Positions 1-14,283 are shown, counted from the first letter of the stretch. The stretch is 64,000 nt of DNA from Lineus longissimus (GCF_910592395.1 NC_088309.1:25298599-25362598); one strand, 5' to 3'. Notes: generated by a model not told the origin, from the sequence alone. Made by a program: numbers and translations.

Positions 1-1331
1 ATATTTAACAGAGGCAAAAGATACGCCTGATTGCTCTGGCAACAACATACGCCTACAGCTGCAAAAACCACGCTCTTTAATTTACCTGTACATTATTTCA
101 AGCTTATACATAAGACGAGGGCCTCTTTCGACATCTGTCCTAGCAAATAATTATGATAGTGCGCTCAGTGGACTTTGTTTATTTTACATGTACAACTTGG
201 TTGTCTTGTTGTTTCGTGTTCCATCATGCTTGCATTACGTGAATCTAGTCTTCCTTCACGTACATCCGGGTATAATGTCGGCCATGACAGTCGGCGACTC
301 ACTTTGAATCACCGGTCTCGACCGGTTACGCCTTCACGATATTTCTCTAGTTGAGGATATGCATGTACCGGTGATATTTCTAACGCCTTCTCGGCCATAA
401 AACCATTTAAACCACGGTAAGCATTTGTCATTACTAATAATTTACTGTGTACATTTGCCCCGTAAAAGAACACGGAATCTACCTACTTGTACAAGTTGTC
501 AGTCATTTTACGATCTCGCATTTGACATAGTGTCTGGTTTGAAATATCGATTGATTGACCTGTATAAAATGGTCTTGCGGCTTCGACTGCACACTAATGC
601 CATAGTTAATTGCACTACTAAAATCTACCTCTGGTTACTACTGGACGTGACGAAAACATCGCCCAATGTAAGGTCTGATGAAAACAATAATAACTTAGGC
701 TCTTGCTATAAATAAAAAATATCTTTTTTCCACAGAACAAGATTGATGCTTTATAATTCGCCCCCGCAGCGGCCGCAGTGTACAAAAATACATCCTGCTT
801 TGACAAGATGAAGGAAGTAGGGCCAAGCTATTTGCAGCTCGTATGTGCATGTGTTCGTGTGCGTGTATGTATGCAGTGCGTGCGTCGGTTAGTGTGTCTC
901 GACACTGTCAGAATGATACGTCGTAATAGAATGCTATTCTCTCTCAGACCGTTGTGAAAAATGCAATCACAGTCCTCTTACTTGTTTCTCATTCAACATG
1001 AAGGCCGTTTAAAAACCTGCTGCCGCATAGAGTAGTATGGCTCCAATGGTTTCGGTGATACAACATATTTTTTGGCCCTGCCGATTGGCAAGAGATTACA
1101 ACAACCACGCACATGGCTTATATTAATAAGCTTATAAAAATTTCCTGCTGAAAATGAGCGACTTCTTCAGAATTGTGCCTAGGAACACTGCATCATATAG
1201 TGCATTGCGATACTCCAGGCCTGTGTTAACATGCAGGCAGGCAAGCGCAAATGCATTGATAATAAATTGCCCGCGTGTATCATCACGCATATATCATACC
1301 GTGCAGTGAATGGACAGAAAAACATTGATTT

Positions 1332-1439
1332 GTTAAGGGTTAACCATAGGCACCACCATTTTGGTTAGAACTTAAGATCATAAAGCAATCAGAATGAAGT
1401 GAATGGTAGTATCAAGGGCGCCTATGGTCAACCCTTAAC
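1332..1439. repeat. Short element with 20-bp inverted ends
   Basis: The left arm GTTAAGGGTTAACCATAGGC (1332-1351) matches the reverse complement of 1420-1439 with one mismatch. The 68 bp between them are unrelated to other features. The shape (about 108 bp, inverted ends, no coding) fits a MITE or a foldback element. No target-site duplication is obvious. Confidence 0.6.
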
Positions 1440-4400
1440 TTTACGCACCATTATTTCACATTTTGTTATAATGTCATGAGGATTAACTAATACATTTCTT
1501 GGAAAATACCGTATGCTCTCCTTCAACTATGGCATCGATTTATTAATATTCAGTTATAAATCTAGACGACCAATTGTATATCAATGTGGTGAATGACCTT
1601 GACCCTTACATGAACATGTAGGCCTATGATCAAATAATGGAGGCATTCAACCTGCAGTTTGATTGACAGGTATGGTTGAATGTACAGCACAGGGCCTGTT
1701 CCTAGAAACTCATTATAATCATCGTCACAACAGGGCTTATACAATGTGCATGTCCCATCTGTGACTTTGCCATAGGCCTTGGAATTGATATTTACATTAT
1801 CATTTTTGAAATTAAATTAGGTTGAATTTCCTGGCCGGTACACGGAACTGCAATGGGAAGGTTTACTCAGGCTGTCCTTTCGTTGGGCACTTTGTTTGTC
1901 GGATACAGTACTGCAAAATATTTTTTCGAAACCCATCCCATTAATAAAGGGCCAGGATAATTGTTGTAATTAGATAAATAATGTTGTTTAGTTTGGAAGA
2001 GATACTGTTTATCATGATAATCAGAGGTTTCTGTGAACGAAATTTTATCTCTGTACGAAGGGCCAACTGGTAGGCCTACTCATTTATCGAAACAATTGGC
2101 ATTTACGTAAATGTTCAATATACATTAAATTGCTGTTGTTGTGTTGTTGATAGCATCCCGTCCAACCCCTTGCATTGCCTGAATCAGACTTAATTAATGA
2201 AATGACTGATAAATGACCCAGACGTCTGCAATGAAATAATCGATGATACACGAATTGTAGATATAACCTTATAGTAACTTCCAGGAATTACTCCTGAATG
2301 GCTGAGTAACGAATATTTTTAAACAGCTTGTGTCTGCGAGGCTGATTCCTAGAAAAAAGACATCTGGAATGCTGATCATCATGCAGTGCATGAATGGGAT
2401 TATCAGGATAAATGCAGTCAAAACCTCATAGGTGAAATCTTTGTTGACATTTGCAATGCGAATTCACAGCAGGAGGACGACCAAAAGTGCCTTGCAGGTT
2501 TTAAGCCCAGTAATTGAAATTTGAAATTGAATTTGCGATAAGTCAACGATGTAAATAGTGCACATTGAATGATGTATTTCAACACTGCCGTTGAGTACAA
2601 TGTACATCGTTCCAGATACCCGTGAAATCCTTTTCACTAACCAAGCGATGACATGCATGGAAATCAAGTGCTGGACAAGAGTAAATTTATAAAGACAAAA
2701 GAAACGAAAAAAAAAATTTCCTTACCGAATACGACCCGATGTGCATCCCCTTGACTCGTTTTCCTAAGTGACTATTTTGTCCAAACACCGCCCTAGCTCA
2801 GGGAAGACTAAATTAGCTTTCACAGCGGTAACGAGGTTTGCAGGAGCAGGCAATATTTTCGCAACATTCGTCATAAACAGGTTCTGGGGTAAATTTGGTC
2901 TGATATTGAATTTCCAGGGCCGTCTCTGTAACCATTTCTAATGCCCTTATGTAAGGGAAGCATAGACCACTAGGCCTGCCTCGTGATTAATTCACTTCAC
3001 TTGCTAGACCTCGGTCATGTGCAGCAATCATTATCTGACATTGTGTAAGCGCAATCGTATTTTTGGTGTTGTAGAAAATAACCAACTAAGATTTATTTTC
3101 TTCTGTAACGAAAGGTTCGGACCAAGGGATACGTTTTAGAGATGGAGCCAGAGAGATTGATTGTTCGATGTTGCAATGTTCAAAAAACCGATGAATAGCT
3201 ACAAACTGAATTATACTGTATATGTGACAATAATAACTATGAGACTTTTCTGGAGTTTTCAAATTTTATTCAGTTTATTCAATTTCCATTTCTTTTTTCT
3301 GGATTAACAAAAATATATTGCACGTCTCGAGTACAAAAAAAACAAAACAATAGTTTATCTATGATACAAATGAGATCACTTCAAAAGTTGGAATATTTTT
3401 CTATTACAATATTTCATCAAGCAACCTCTGAAAACTCTAACAAGAAATTATGACCCCTTAAAATGCTCTAGTGTTGCCTAAAACCCACTTTTTCCAGTCG
3501 GCCTCGAGTACGATTCAATGCCACTTCTTTCTCTATATTGATCTCTCTCATTTCGTCAATCAAAACGTACTGTCTATGACCTTTCTAGAAGTGGCAGAGA
3601 ACTGTGGTGGTGCTGGACGACTGCAGACAGGTCAGTGACTCTTAGTATTTTTGACAATTAATCCAGGGAAAAGATATAATGCAGCGTAGGTATATCAGTA
3701 TTTCCGACTGAAATAACAGATCTGGAAAATGACCGTGATTATCAGGTTTGCTTATGTTATCTTATATCTATGGAAAAACATGACAAACTCCAGAATCTGA
3801 ATCAACCGAAAAGAGACCCTAGTTTGTTTAGCCCCCGCACTAAAACTGACTGCAGAATGAATAACTGACCACAAAATTCGTTATGGTCATCCCATGCATA
3901 TTTCGATTTGAGAGAATTCCCAAATATGTAGACCTCGTACTATGAAAAGTGGCCTAGCCAAAACTATGTGACAAGTAATTTTGTTCAAATGATAGCTATA
4001 TAACCAATACCAACCTAGAGTTATCGCGATTCTAGAATTTTCCATAGGACTGAGAAAATAACGTTTCTTTAAATATTGAGACAGTGCTATCAAAAATCTT
4101 CCCCGATTTGCTACATGTACACTCTTAATAAGTGTCAAGAAAACATTCATGAGGAGAGAAAATGCTTAAAACGTTTCTTACCAACATTATTCACACAAAA
4201 TGCCCATATATCCTATACAAGTCATTCACTGACTAGCTTACCATCATTTAACATCAAATTAGCTAAGTTTGGTATCAAACACACTGCTTCGCAAAGATTT
4301 TGAAGATTTGTTGTTGGAGTGATACTTTCCACTTCCCAGTAAAATATTTCAAATTAGACACAACTAGACTATGACTTGCTAAGGTTGGTACCACCCTTCA

Positions 4401-5061
4401 CCAGTAATTGTTTGATTCTTGAAACAGTTGTTATACATGGATATCTAAAATGGTGTTATTCTCTACTTCCAAACGCAGACCTATGACGAAAACTCTTACT
4501 CGTGGCTAAATATTAGAAAGGACATTTTTTTGACAATTTTTTTTTTTTTCGGTAAAAATTATATTGTTTTCTCCAACATATTTATTCTAATGCTACGTTT
4601 CATCGATTGCACATATTCATCAATTTTCTAGACATTCGACATGACAGATTGCATGAACTGCGAAAAGTCAAAGAATTAGAAAGGAAAAAGTCAAACATTG
4701 AAAAAACATATACTAGTATCTTAATATCAAAATAATACCTGTATACATAATTCCAACTTTAATGAAAGTACATGTATTTTAGATTTCTAAAAATTGAAGT
4801 TTTCGTCATGGGTGCGAAGGATCCCTGATGTTACAAACCAACAAAACCATCCCCAAACTGTACATAAATTGGTGCGTTTTCGACAGCTCATTAATACACT
4901 GAGGCATTGGGAAGTCATGCATACACAATATCAACGATTCATTATGAATGAATTGTTGACAATATGAAATTCCGGAGTATAAAAGGGTGATAATCTAAAA
5001 ACCTTCCAAAATATTGCATATTCATCAGACTTTGCACCATATTTGTTCGACGAAGGGTCTC

Positions 5062-5098
5062 AACAAAAATTTATAAGCGAGCCTTATAAATTTTTGTT
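5062..5098. repeat. Perfect 16-bp stem hairpin
   Basis: Arms at 5062-5077 (AACAAAAATTTATAAG) and 5083-5098 are exact reverse complements around a 5-base loop CGAGC. It is not next to a gene. It could be a remnant foldback end or a structured site; nothing shows a function. Confidence 0.7.
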
Positions 5099-7944
5099 AT
5101 TATATGGTGCTATCATTGTTTAAAAATGATACAATATCATAGAATAAATAGGGATCTAACTGGGGTAACAAAAAGTATTCAAAAATTAAAATTTAAGGCT
5201 AGAAACAGAAGAACTATTACATGTATAGGAATGTATTGTTTGCAAGCAAAATTATAGTTCTCTCAGTTGTTAGTCAGTTTGATTTACAAAACCCCATAAT
5301 ACGTCATCACAATATGTGATGATGTCAAAATGGACCAGGCGACGTTTACCACAAGGTAGCAATTATGTCATCAAAATGTGACGAGATATTTTGTAAGAAT
5401 GGAGTCAAGAGGAACTTACAAGTTATCAATAGTTGTTTTTCTTTTGATATGAAAAGAGGCAGCCAAATAAAAATGAATCCGTTAAACCAAAATCTGTCAA
5501 ACTATCTGAAACTAGGCAAAATTTATTAGACTATACTAATCTACGTATATTTTGAACAATGTGATTACTGGCCAAATCCCAATGTTTACTTCTAAGCTAA
5601 CATCTTTTCAAGTTGAAATTTTGCAACCAAACTTGACAATGGAGTGTTTTGACTAACCCCCACCCACTAGCTCATGATATCATTACCACAGAAACAATGG
5701 ATCTACAAAGCGATTCCTATTTCAATGGGACATATTTTTCTTTGCAGACATGTACTTAATGAGATCGTGCAAGCAACAATTTGGCACAACTGTATCCCTA
5801 GAAACGGAAGTACGAAATTATTCTGATTGTGTTCAGATTAATATAAAAAGCTTCTGTTTCAAAAGGTTCTGTGTCAGAAAAGAATAAATTTCTAATCTTT
5901 AAGAGGTATATCTCTCGTTTCTAGGTATAGTTGTATATTTACATATGCAACATAATATGAACTTGTGTTCATTTTGAAATCATGCGTGCTTCACAAACAC
6001 TATATTCAGTCACAATGCTCATTAAAATATTCCATGTTGAGGATGAACACCACTTTCCATTCTATCGGATATGAATGTGAATACGCCGATTTGACAAAAT
6101 TAACAGAGATTACTTGTAGTTGCTATACAAGTGAACATCAAATATTTTACACAAAACAAACCAATATGTACATAAATTGTCATGGTGCATTTGATACTGT
6201 TTACAATTATTATTTACAACTATGAACTATATACAGAAGAGAGTGATACCAATGAGCACTTTGGAACTCATGTTCCCGAATCATAAAGCACAATAACAGT
6301 GCTGCAACCGAATCGTAAAGATCGAAAATCTGGATTGAAAAATCGGAACTTTAAATTTTTGTTGGAGCGAATGATGAAACAAAACAAGGGTAAAATGGAT
6401 GATGGATATCGATGAGTACTCATATTCAACGTTTCCACGAGATTTGACTTTGAATAAGAGTTATCTCACCCAAAGGATTATATCTCCGAAAAAATCAAAC
6501 CCATTAAATGACTAGAGAAGTGAATTGAAACAATGAGCTAGATAAATGAAAACACGAATTTTAGTATTTTCATACATTTTTTGAAAATAAAAAAAATTGT
6601 TTAAATGCCCAAATTTTGATTAGCTTTATTTGCCATTTTCGTTTTAGAAAACGTACATGTAATACGACGTACACTACATATACATGTAATTCTTCGAACC
6701 TAAAATGTCTTTAATTATAAGCGTCTGTTGATTAATAGTACTTTCAAGAATTTTGAAGATAATTACTCACCCTGATAAGTTAATTAAGTCAATAAATTAT
6801 GTCAAGCAATGAAACTGCGTGAAATAATTGATTAACTTACTCAATTGTCAAGAATTTAGTGCAATGATTTCAGCAAGGCTTTCATTCGTTCAAAAAGCTT
6901 GATTACCCAGCAAATTATACAAATTCTAGTTTTACGGATCTAAGACAGTTCCCATTATGTTTACAAAATGGAGACAAAGGCCAAGCCGAAATATGACGTT
7001 ATGGCCATCGGGTGAATTGATGTGGCCGACTAAATGATTTGTTGAACGAAATTAAACAACCATTATTCATTGTAATTTTGTAATCTGAATATTCATCAAC
7101 AGTCTTAGCTCGTGAAGCTGGAGTAAGCACGTACTAGTATTTTATACTTCTAAAGCAATGTGACACTATAAAGCTTTATACAAAGTGTTCTAATACATGG
7201 TGATATTTTCTTGATAAATGGCACAAAAACATTAAAAGGCAATGTAAAAAAATGCAAAACCGAAAATTCTTGGATAATGTTAGAAAAAATTGCAAAAAAA
7301 TGTAGAAACGTTTTTTACAAAACAATTGAGATGTACAATAAAAATACATTGAAACTAGAATGAACACAAGAGGAAAGAGTTATAAGAAAATGTGGCTACA
7401 TCTCGTTGAGCGTAATATAAAGCATCCATAGGCTGCAAACTGAAGATAACCCATTTTTACTCAATCAGTAGGCCCTTGGAAACAATATAGTTAGTACTCT
7501 ATGAAAATCAGTTAGTGTATAGTGAATGCATACGTTAATACACCGACCAATCAAAAGTCGTAGCAAGACCTTCTGTTGGTGGATTCAAAGGATGTCTATT
7601 GATATTACACAATTTTCCGAATAAGAGGTTTTCCTTTACAGAGAAGTTTATCATTCAAATTGTGACCTTAGGTAAAAATTCGAAATGATGGCATTGAAAT
7701 TGATAAAGGAGCCATGAAATCTTGAATTCTACATCGCCCCATGTCAAATTGTGGCTCAAGGATTTTCTGAAGACAGAAACGAGGCAAGTCTGATAAGTTA
7801 TGCCATTAAAATGTTACAACTACAATGTACTAAATATCAAAATAAAAGTGGCACACTCAGCAAAGGTAAAACGAGTCCATTATTTTACAACGCATAATAT
7901 AATATATACACTGGAGGGAGCCTTGATTATTCTAAACAGTACAG

Positions 7945-8010
7945 TAAAATCGCTCAAATCTGGAGACCGCTGGAAAGCGGGAAGTCCGAATAAAAGAGGG
8001 TTCCACCATA
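7945..8010 (-). mobile_element. Pogo/Tigger-like DNA transposon end (fragment)
   Basis: On the minus strand the stretch reads GGAACCCTCTTTTATTCGGA followed by a CCAGCGG word. This resembles the conserved ends of pogo/Tigger-type elements, where a GAACCTC/GAACCCTC word is followed by CGGAC repeats. A related end lies at 52495-52550 on the plus strand. No transposase frame remains. The assignment rests on remembered motif resemblance, so confidence is low. Confidence 0.3.
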
Positions 8011-10162
8011 ACTTTGTGCTTTAGTGACATTTATTAGATTGCATCACGCTCTTGCACAGGGTCTCGAAAAATTAGTGCCACGAGCTATTAATAATGAAAA
8101 GTTACTGTCACTCGGAGCTATTCCGGAATCCTTCTAGCAACCCTTCGGATCCTGGAATCGCTTTTGAACTATAGTGCAAACCAACCATAGATAATATCAT
8201 TGACTGTTGACCTTGTTGACCCTGAAACTGGCCCCCGGAACTGGCCCTCGATATCACCGTACGAAGAAGGGGGCTCAAAATGTTTGGTATAAAGTATCTT
8301 CTGACCTTATGATACTTAGGAGGGGCGTTTTATCACACTATCCTTCAACTCGACTGGACAAGGGGTTCCGTCAGGTGTTCTAACAGGGCAAAAAGGAATT
8401 AGCTATAGAACTGATGCAAATGAAAGTATACAATGAAAGCTGGAACAAGCTTTTTTGGCACAAACCTACATACTGTAGGCCTATTATGTCTCTGGAGAAT
8501 GATATTCTTAGTCTCATACATAGGTAAACCAAACTCAGATAAACAAACTTCATTGAATAATGTTATGCCTGTAGCAAGATGAAATGACCTACATCTGATT
8601 GGTTGTGATTATGTGACTTCATCCTCTTATTTTATTGTCTATAGCCTTAGCAAATTACCTACAAGACAACAATAGAGCCTTTTCGAGTATTTTGGCATGT
8701 TCAGGGAACTGCTCTACCCAAGAGGTTAAGATACCTTGATTACTTTTGTCCGATCAAGGGACCATTGTCTCAGTATTGTCTTGAACACGAGTTGGTGGTA
8801 TCTCTCAAGTGACTATGGCACAGACTTCCAGAATCATACTTCAAACCTGTATTCATTTGTTTTAACTTTAAGCATCTCGAATTTGATGATTATTCTTATT
8901 AAGCAACACATTGGAAGAAATAGACGTCTTTCCACGGCCGAACCATTTACATGGAATAAAAAATTTGAAGAAAACAGGAAAACTCCGAAATAACATGTTT
9001 TCTTCAAAACACTAGCTCACAAAAAGAAATTTCCTTCCAATGGTCATGTTTGACAGGGAGTAGCTGAGATTTGGGCGTGTTTGCTCTTTTAATATGTGCA
9101 GGTGTGACATCAGTAAGTTGGGAATTTTAATGACTGTCTCACATTGCGGTTGAAAACACTCGAAATCCCAACAAGTGCCCTCAGAAATTGTTCATCAATT
9201 TTGATGTCGCCAGAAATATTGATGGGTTACTGTCTATCTTAATATGTTCTGGTTTTAACAGGTGACATCAGTCAGTTGGGAATTTACATGATCCCTGAAA
9301 ATATTTGGCATACTTGATGTCATCAGCTGCACTGCTCCTAAATTCAATTAGTTCATGCTTGATCACAAAAAGGCCACGTGTCATATGTCCTTTTGGCTTT
9401 GATGATAGCACTCACATTATAGAGTGTTGGAGTTATAATACTCCTGTTTTGAGTCCTGGCACCTGTACCAATTCCGAGAAGGATTCCGCGACAAAATATT
9501 ACATGTCATATTGATATTTTTCAATGTATGAACCAAAGCCCATTGAAGCATGTTGTTGGAGGTCTGTTTGTCAAGTGAGAAGAAAGAAACATTGTTCACT
9601 TGGAACAAAAACATAAGGACCGTTTTCTACACAATGAAAACCTATTGCTGGATAACAAGCTGGGATAAGCCTAGAAAGCTGTAGATACAGGGCCAAAAGT
9701 CATGAATGCCCTTCGTTGATTCAAGTATTTGCATTTGCATGATATTTTCTTATTCTTTTGTCAGAAATCCGTACGAAAATCAATTCTTGTTAATCTCGCT
9801 CAGGATTGGAAGCCAGTCGTGGTTTTCATATAAAATGATTCAGCCAACCTTTAGAACAGACCTAAAGTGCAGCATTAGATTGGCCTCCGCTCTATTCAGA
9901 GACAAGACAGAACTTCCTAAATTCTAAATTAATAATTCAACCCACCCAAATAGCCAAGGTATCTCTACCTATATGGACTTTTGAAGGAATATGTCATAAT
10001 TGCAGAAATGAGTACTTCATAGAAGGTAAATGTTTGGAAGTTAAATCGTAATTCCTATTCAGGATTCAAAAGGAAGACATATATCAATAATGTCAAGTTT
10101 AAACCAGCATCCAGAATGATGCCATAAAATCAATAAAACGGTAATCTGAAAAACCTACAACT

Positions 10163-10347
10163 TACATGTACCACTCAGTGTTGTCATACCACCGAAAATA
10201 GAAAAGACTTGCTGCATTCCCTGGAGTTTTGCATTGTTCAGCAATCAAAAAAGTTCCGATAAACTCCTCGGCTTGTTCTCCAAAATTAATAAATAACTGA
10301 TGTGTGCACGGCTTGTCTATGAGATGAACAGGAAGATGGGCACCTGT
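10163..10347 (-). CDS. Possible internal exon, unknown protein
   Basis: On the minus strand an open frame of about 60 codons lies between a good acceptor (pyrimidine-rich tract ending CATACAG) and a donor (CAT followed by GTAAGTTG). The peptide includes the words LIDKPCTHQLFINFGEQ and LFYFRWYDNTEWY, which look more protein-like than the neighbouring frames. I do not recognise the family. A second open frame upstream on the same strand (10366-10772) could be a preceding exon, but I could not find a splice that joins them cleanly. It could also be a relic of a retroelement or a chance open frame. Confidence 0.22.
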
Positions 10348-11308
10348 ATGGAAAAGGATAGCCAATCTCGCAATAAACAGTCTCCCGTTCTTGTATTTAG
10401 ATCTGATAACGGAAAAGGCATAATGTTTGCTGGATTCCTAAAAAACAACGTCCTAGTAGTAGTAGTGAGGTAGTCATCTTTGAATACCACAAATATTTGG
10501 CCTCTCGAGGTGGACATTGGCTGCACATGTGCAGAGCAAATTACTTTCGTGACGAAGTCAAGAATGTCCATTTCGTCTGTACCATAAGAAGACATATAAA
10601 AATTGGAATGTAGTCGTATGCAGACAACGGAACGAAGTACACGTTCAATACATAAATGTCCTTTCAGTGGAAAGTGAACAACCTGATGCAATCCCTGTAG
10701 CGTATGGACCAAAGTTTTGTCCTGAGATATCCCGAGGCACTCAAAAAACAGGACCAGAAAGGACGCACACACTGATAATGACGTTGAAATAGTTCATTTC
10801 TAAAAAATCGCAGCTATCCCGCAGCAGAGTATGAGGGTCGGTTGATGATGTCACAAGATGACAAACCAGAGCAGTTGTCAATCCGTTGACCCTTCTCTAG
10901 ACTATCACTCGTGAACATAATTATTCTTGTAGTTCAGAGCCGGAGCCTAGAAGTATAAAGAATGATCTTTGACTAAATACCTCCCCGGTACAACTGCATA
11001 GTTTATTTATCGCTGCGATGTGGACTTGTTCTAGATTACGACTTGTTCATCATCAAACGATGGACCTGCAAGGATACAAGGAAAAAGGACTTATAAAATC
11101 AGACTGTGGAGATGGTCCTGTCCAATAAACATGTATATATATATGTACATGAATATATGTTTCTTTTGTGGGCTGCTGAAATAATAAACACCCGGATGAC
11201 TTCAAAAAGGTATTGTGAGTATCGTTTTAGAAACTAATTGTAAAATCAACTGGCAACTTGTCAATTGAATGAATAACAAATAATCGAATCCACGATGATT
11301 GTTCAACA

Positions 11309-11385
11309 CAGTCCAAATTCGGTGTAAGTAATACCGCTGTGTTCTTGAGGAAGCTATATCTCCCACAGTTCACTGCATCAGATAA
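11309..11385 (-). pseudogene. Fragment related to the BH3 gene, copy 1
   Basis: On the plus strand the words AGTCCAAATTCGGTGTAA, TGTGTTCTTGA and CAGTTCACTGCATC occur in the same order and spacing as in 14622-14696, inside the N-terminal coding part of the BH3 gene. Small indels break the frame. It shares GAGGAAGCT-type changes with the copy at 13868-13950, so those two are closer to each other than to the gene. It covers no BH3 motif. Confidence 0.5.
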
Positions 11386-11537
11386 AATGCGTTTGGGTCA
11401 CTTTTTTAACATTATGACCCCTGTCATGTTCCTGAAGATTAATCGAATAGAGGCGATGACTTTTATTTGAAGAACGCAATGAATATAACACGAGATATTG
11501 TCCCGAGTGTGATTAATCATTACAATGTACATGTATC

Positions 11538-11560
11538 ATTTATTTATTTATTTATTTATT
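11538..11560. repeat. (TATT)n microsatellite
   Basis: Five to six consecutive TTTA/TATT tetranucleotide units. Simple repeat with no gene association. Confidence 0.85.
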
Positions 11561-13867
11561 GGGTTGAATATATTTTACGACTTTTTCATTGGAAGCTTCG
11601 CGGATGTCAATTGCAAAGGACCTACACATTTGATTTACTAATCTACATCAGAATTAAATGCATATCATGGATATAGTGTGTACCGTTTCTATGACCTGTA
11701 TAGGCCCAAAAAAATATTAGCATAAAAAGAAAGACACAAATAGTTGAATATGCTCTATCATATTCAGATAATCTATTTTGTAATCGTCCATTTCCTATTT
11801 CAACATTGTGAGAAACGCCCATGGCAGTTCTGGTGATGACGTCACCTAGCTTTGCTCTATGTTTACAAACAAACCCACGTGGTTAAACCAGTGCGCATGC
11901 ACCCTCCATGGCTACATGAAAATACATGCGGAACAGGTAAACGGATCGATGATTGCATTAATCTCTCGGCAATGCAATTGCGTAGCACATTTTAGATTAG
12001 CAATTCTCAGATCAAAGTGACACAGTTGAATAATGTCAAAGGAAATCACCAGAGGAAAATATCCTTCCTTAAATAACATGGCCTTGCTTTCCTAAAAACT
12101 AAAAGGTTTTTTTTATTTCATGATTGGACACTGCTATGCTAATGGTAAATAGGTTCAGCAAATTACTTAAATTATGTACGATATACACAGGAGCATGTAC
12201 ACGCTATAAACTATTACCAGTATTATTTGAAATATAGTACAAATTTTATTTTAATGTATAAAACTAAAAAACATACCTGCTGTTTAAGACGAAAAAAAAA
12301 ATTTAAAAAAATAAAAATAATGTTGCATGACCTTAAGTAATAGTTTCAGGCCCATTATGTATTTATGTATATGTTACGTATGTTAAAATCACTCTACTGA
12401 TCGCCGCTGGCCCATATTTAAGAAAATATCAAGGCACTTGGCCAAAGAATCAAGAACATAAATACTTAAGTGTCTGAATTTGGACGGAGTCCATTATAGC
12501 CTCGACATGCATGCTGCCACATGAAAGTGCCAATACAAAACAATTACTTGAGGCAAGAACAAATATAATTCGAGACATACACGTATCTTTCTGTTACTTA
12601 AAATCGGTAGAGCAACAAAGAACACTGAATGTAGCCAATGAAATATCGACTACATACTGATAACACTAAACAGTATGAGTAAATGAGCCTGATGCAGTGA
12701 AATGTGAGGTGGAAGCTTTTTCCTCACGATCACACTGGACTTTTACACCGTAACATATTTATTATTAGACTGAATTTATAGAATTCTTTAGTTTCAAGGG
12801 TTGATTTCATGAATTTTTTGCCTGTGTTATAACTGCACGAATAGGCCGTGTAAACATAATACATACTAGCACTAGTATTTTAGCCATAGTCCCTAACCTT
12901 AATGACCGAGGTACACGATCGCGTCGATAGATTACAACGGTACATGACATGTGCGAAGAGTATGTCAATTATATACGTATATGAAAAGAGACATCCGGCT
13001 TAATACGATTTCGTTTCAATACCGAAGAGAATATAGGTCACCTAAAGTCCTGGTAGGGCGTCACAACAACCATGTTGTGAGTACACCAACATTCAGTATG
13101 ACTCACAACATCGGCATAGGCCTAGTTGAGTCCATCGTAGCGTAGAATTTTTAGGTCAGGAAGTATATAGTTTACATCAAGTAATGATCAATATGATTTC
13201 ATTCATTGATTGATTCATAATATTTTTAATGAAACTAATCGACGCCCAATGTATCAGCATCAGGAAATAGTATATTTCTAGCCATTCATGAAATTAATGA
13301 CTCAAAGATGAACACGCGTTTGTGTTCAACATGATAAATTCGCGAAAAGTGATATGGTTACCTTCATGGCGGTTCATTATTATTGTTACTCGTTATCAAC
13401 TTTGATATAACTTAACAATATGTTTTAAAACTTCATCAACCAGATTTCCATAATCCTGTTGATGCGGCATAGGCCTATAAAAGCAGACACTGCATGTATA
13501 TGTACGATTGTTTTAAGGGTTAAATATCGTATTTTAACGATGATTCATCAAGCCAGAATGTTAGCTGGTCTTTTAATATATTTAGGCCTACCTATCTCTC
13601 ACAAGTCAGTATCTATAAGTTAATGTAATACAATAAACAGTGCAATACGTAGGTGTTCCTCTAGTTTTGAGGGCAACCATGCGGCACTCTGAGATTTTAT
13701 AATACATGCAGAACACTAACAATTTCCTTTATATCAGTTTGTCCCCTTGTCTCAATAAAAATATTACAATTAGTCTACAGTTATATTTGTAAGTTTCTAA
13801 ATACTGAATGTCTCGGCTAAGATTGCTTATAAAATCAAGCAGTAGCTTATTACGTTAATAAAATAAT

Positions 13868-13950
13868 CAATTCAACACAGTCCCAATTTGGTGTAAATGA
13901 TCCCGTTGTGTTCTTGAGGAAGCTGTATCTTCCACGCTCGAGTTCACTAC
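13868..13950 (-). pseudogene. Fragment related to the BH3 gene, copy 2
   Basis: Plus-strand words AATTTGGTGTAAAT, GTTGTGTTCTTGAGGAAGCT and AGTTCACTAC align in order with the 5' coding part of the BH3 gene (about 14622-14690). The frame is not kept against the gene. It has the same orientation as copy 1 and the intact gene, which suggests local duplication followed by decay. Confidence 0.5.
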
Positions 13951-14283
13951 ATGTAGTTCACTATATCTTCTGTTTCAGATGGCGTTGTAGGCGCCCTTAT
14001 ATTTAGGGGGAATCGGTATCTGCTTTTTTTTATGATGATCTATCTGTAATGTTTTGACGTTCAAACCGAGCCTACTCCGATAAAGTTTCATGTAATTACA
14101 TGTGTATCATGACGTTTACCAGTGAATAATTTTGGCAACAGAGTGGCTTTCAGATTCTCCAGTTCGTTTTTTGGTCATTCACAGTGTCAAAGGGGATAGT
14201 TCTAGCAAACATTCAAACTTTTTATTGAAAGCACCACCGAAATTTTCGGAACCAATGTCTGGCATGCAACTTTAAAGAAAACT

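Larger units (their letters stand above)
1..10161. other. Non-coding region
   Basis: I see no convincing gene here. Open frames are short (under 100 codons), AT-rich, and lack recognisable domains or paired splice sites. The stretch holds a 108-bp element with 20-bp inverted ends (1332-1439), a perfect 16-bp-arm hairpin (5062-5098), homopolymer runs (for example T at 4539-4550), a near-identical 23-bp direct repeat (9107-9129 and 9263-9285) and a pogo/Tigger-like transposon end around 7950-8030. Confidence 0.6.
10773..14283. other. Non-coding region with relics
   Basis: No supported gene. It contains a TATT microsatellite (11538-11560) and two fragments related to the 5' coding part of the BH3 gene at 14.4-14.7 kb (11309-11385 and 13868-13950). 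Remaining open frames are short and unsupported. Confidence 0.55.
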
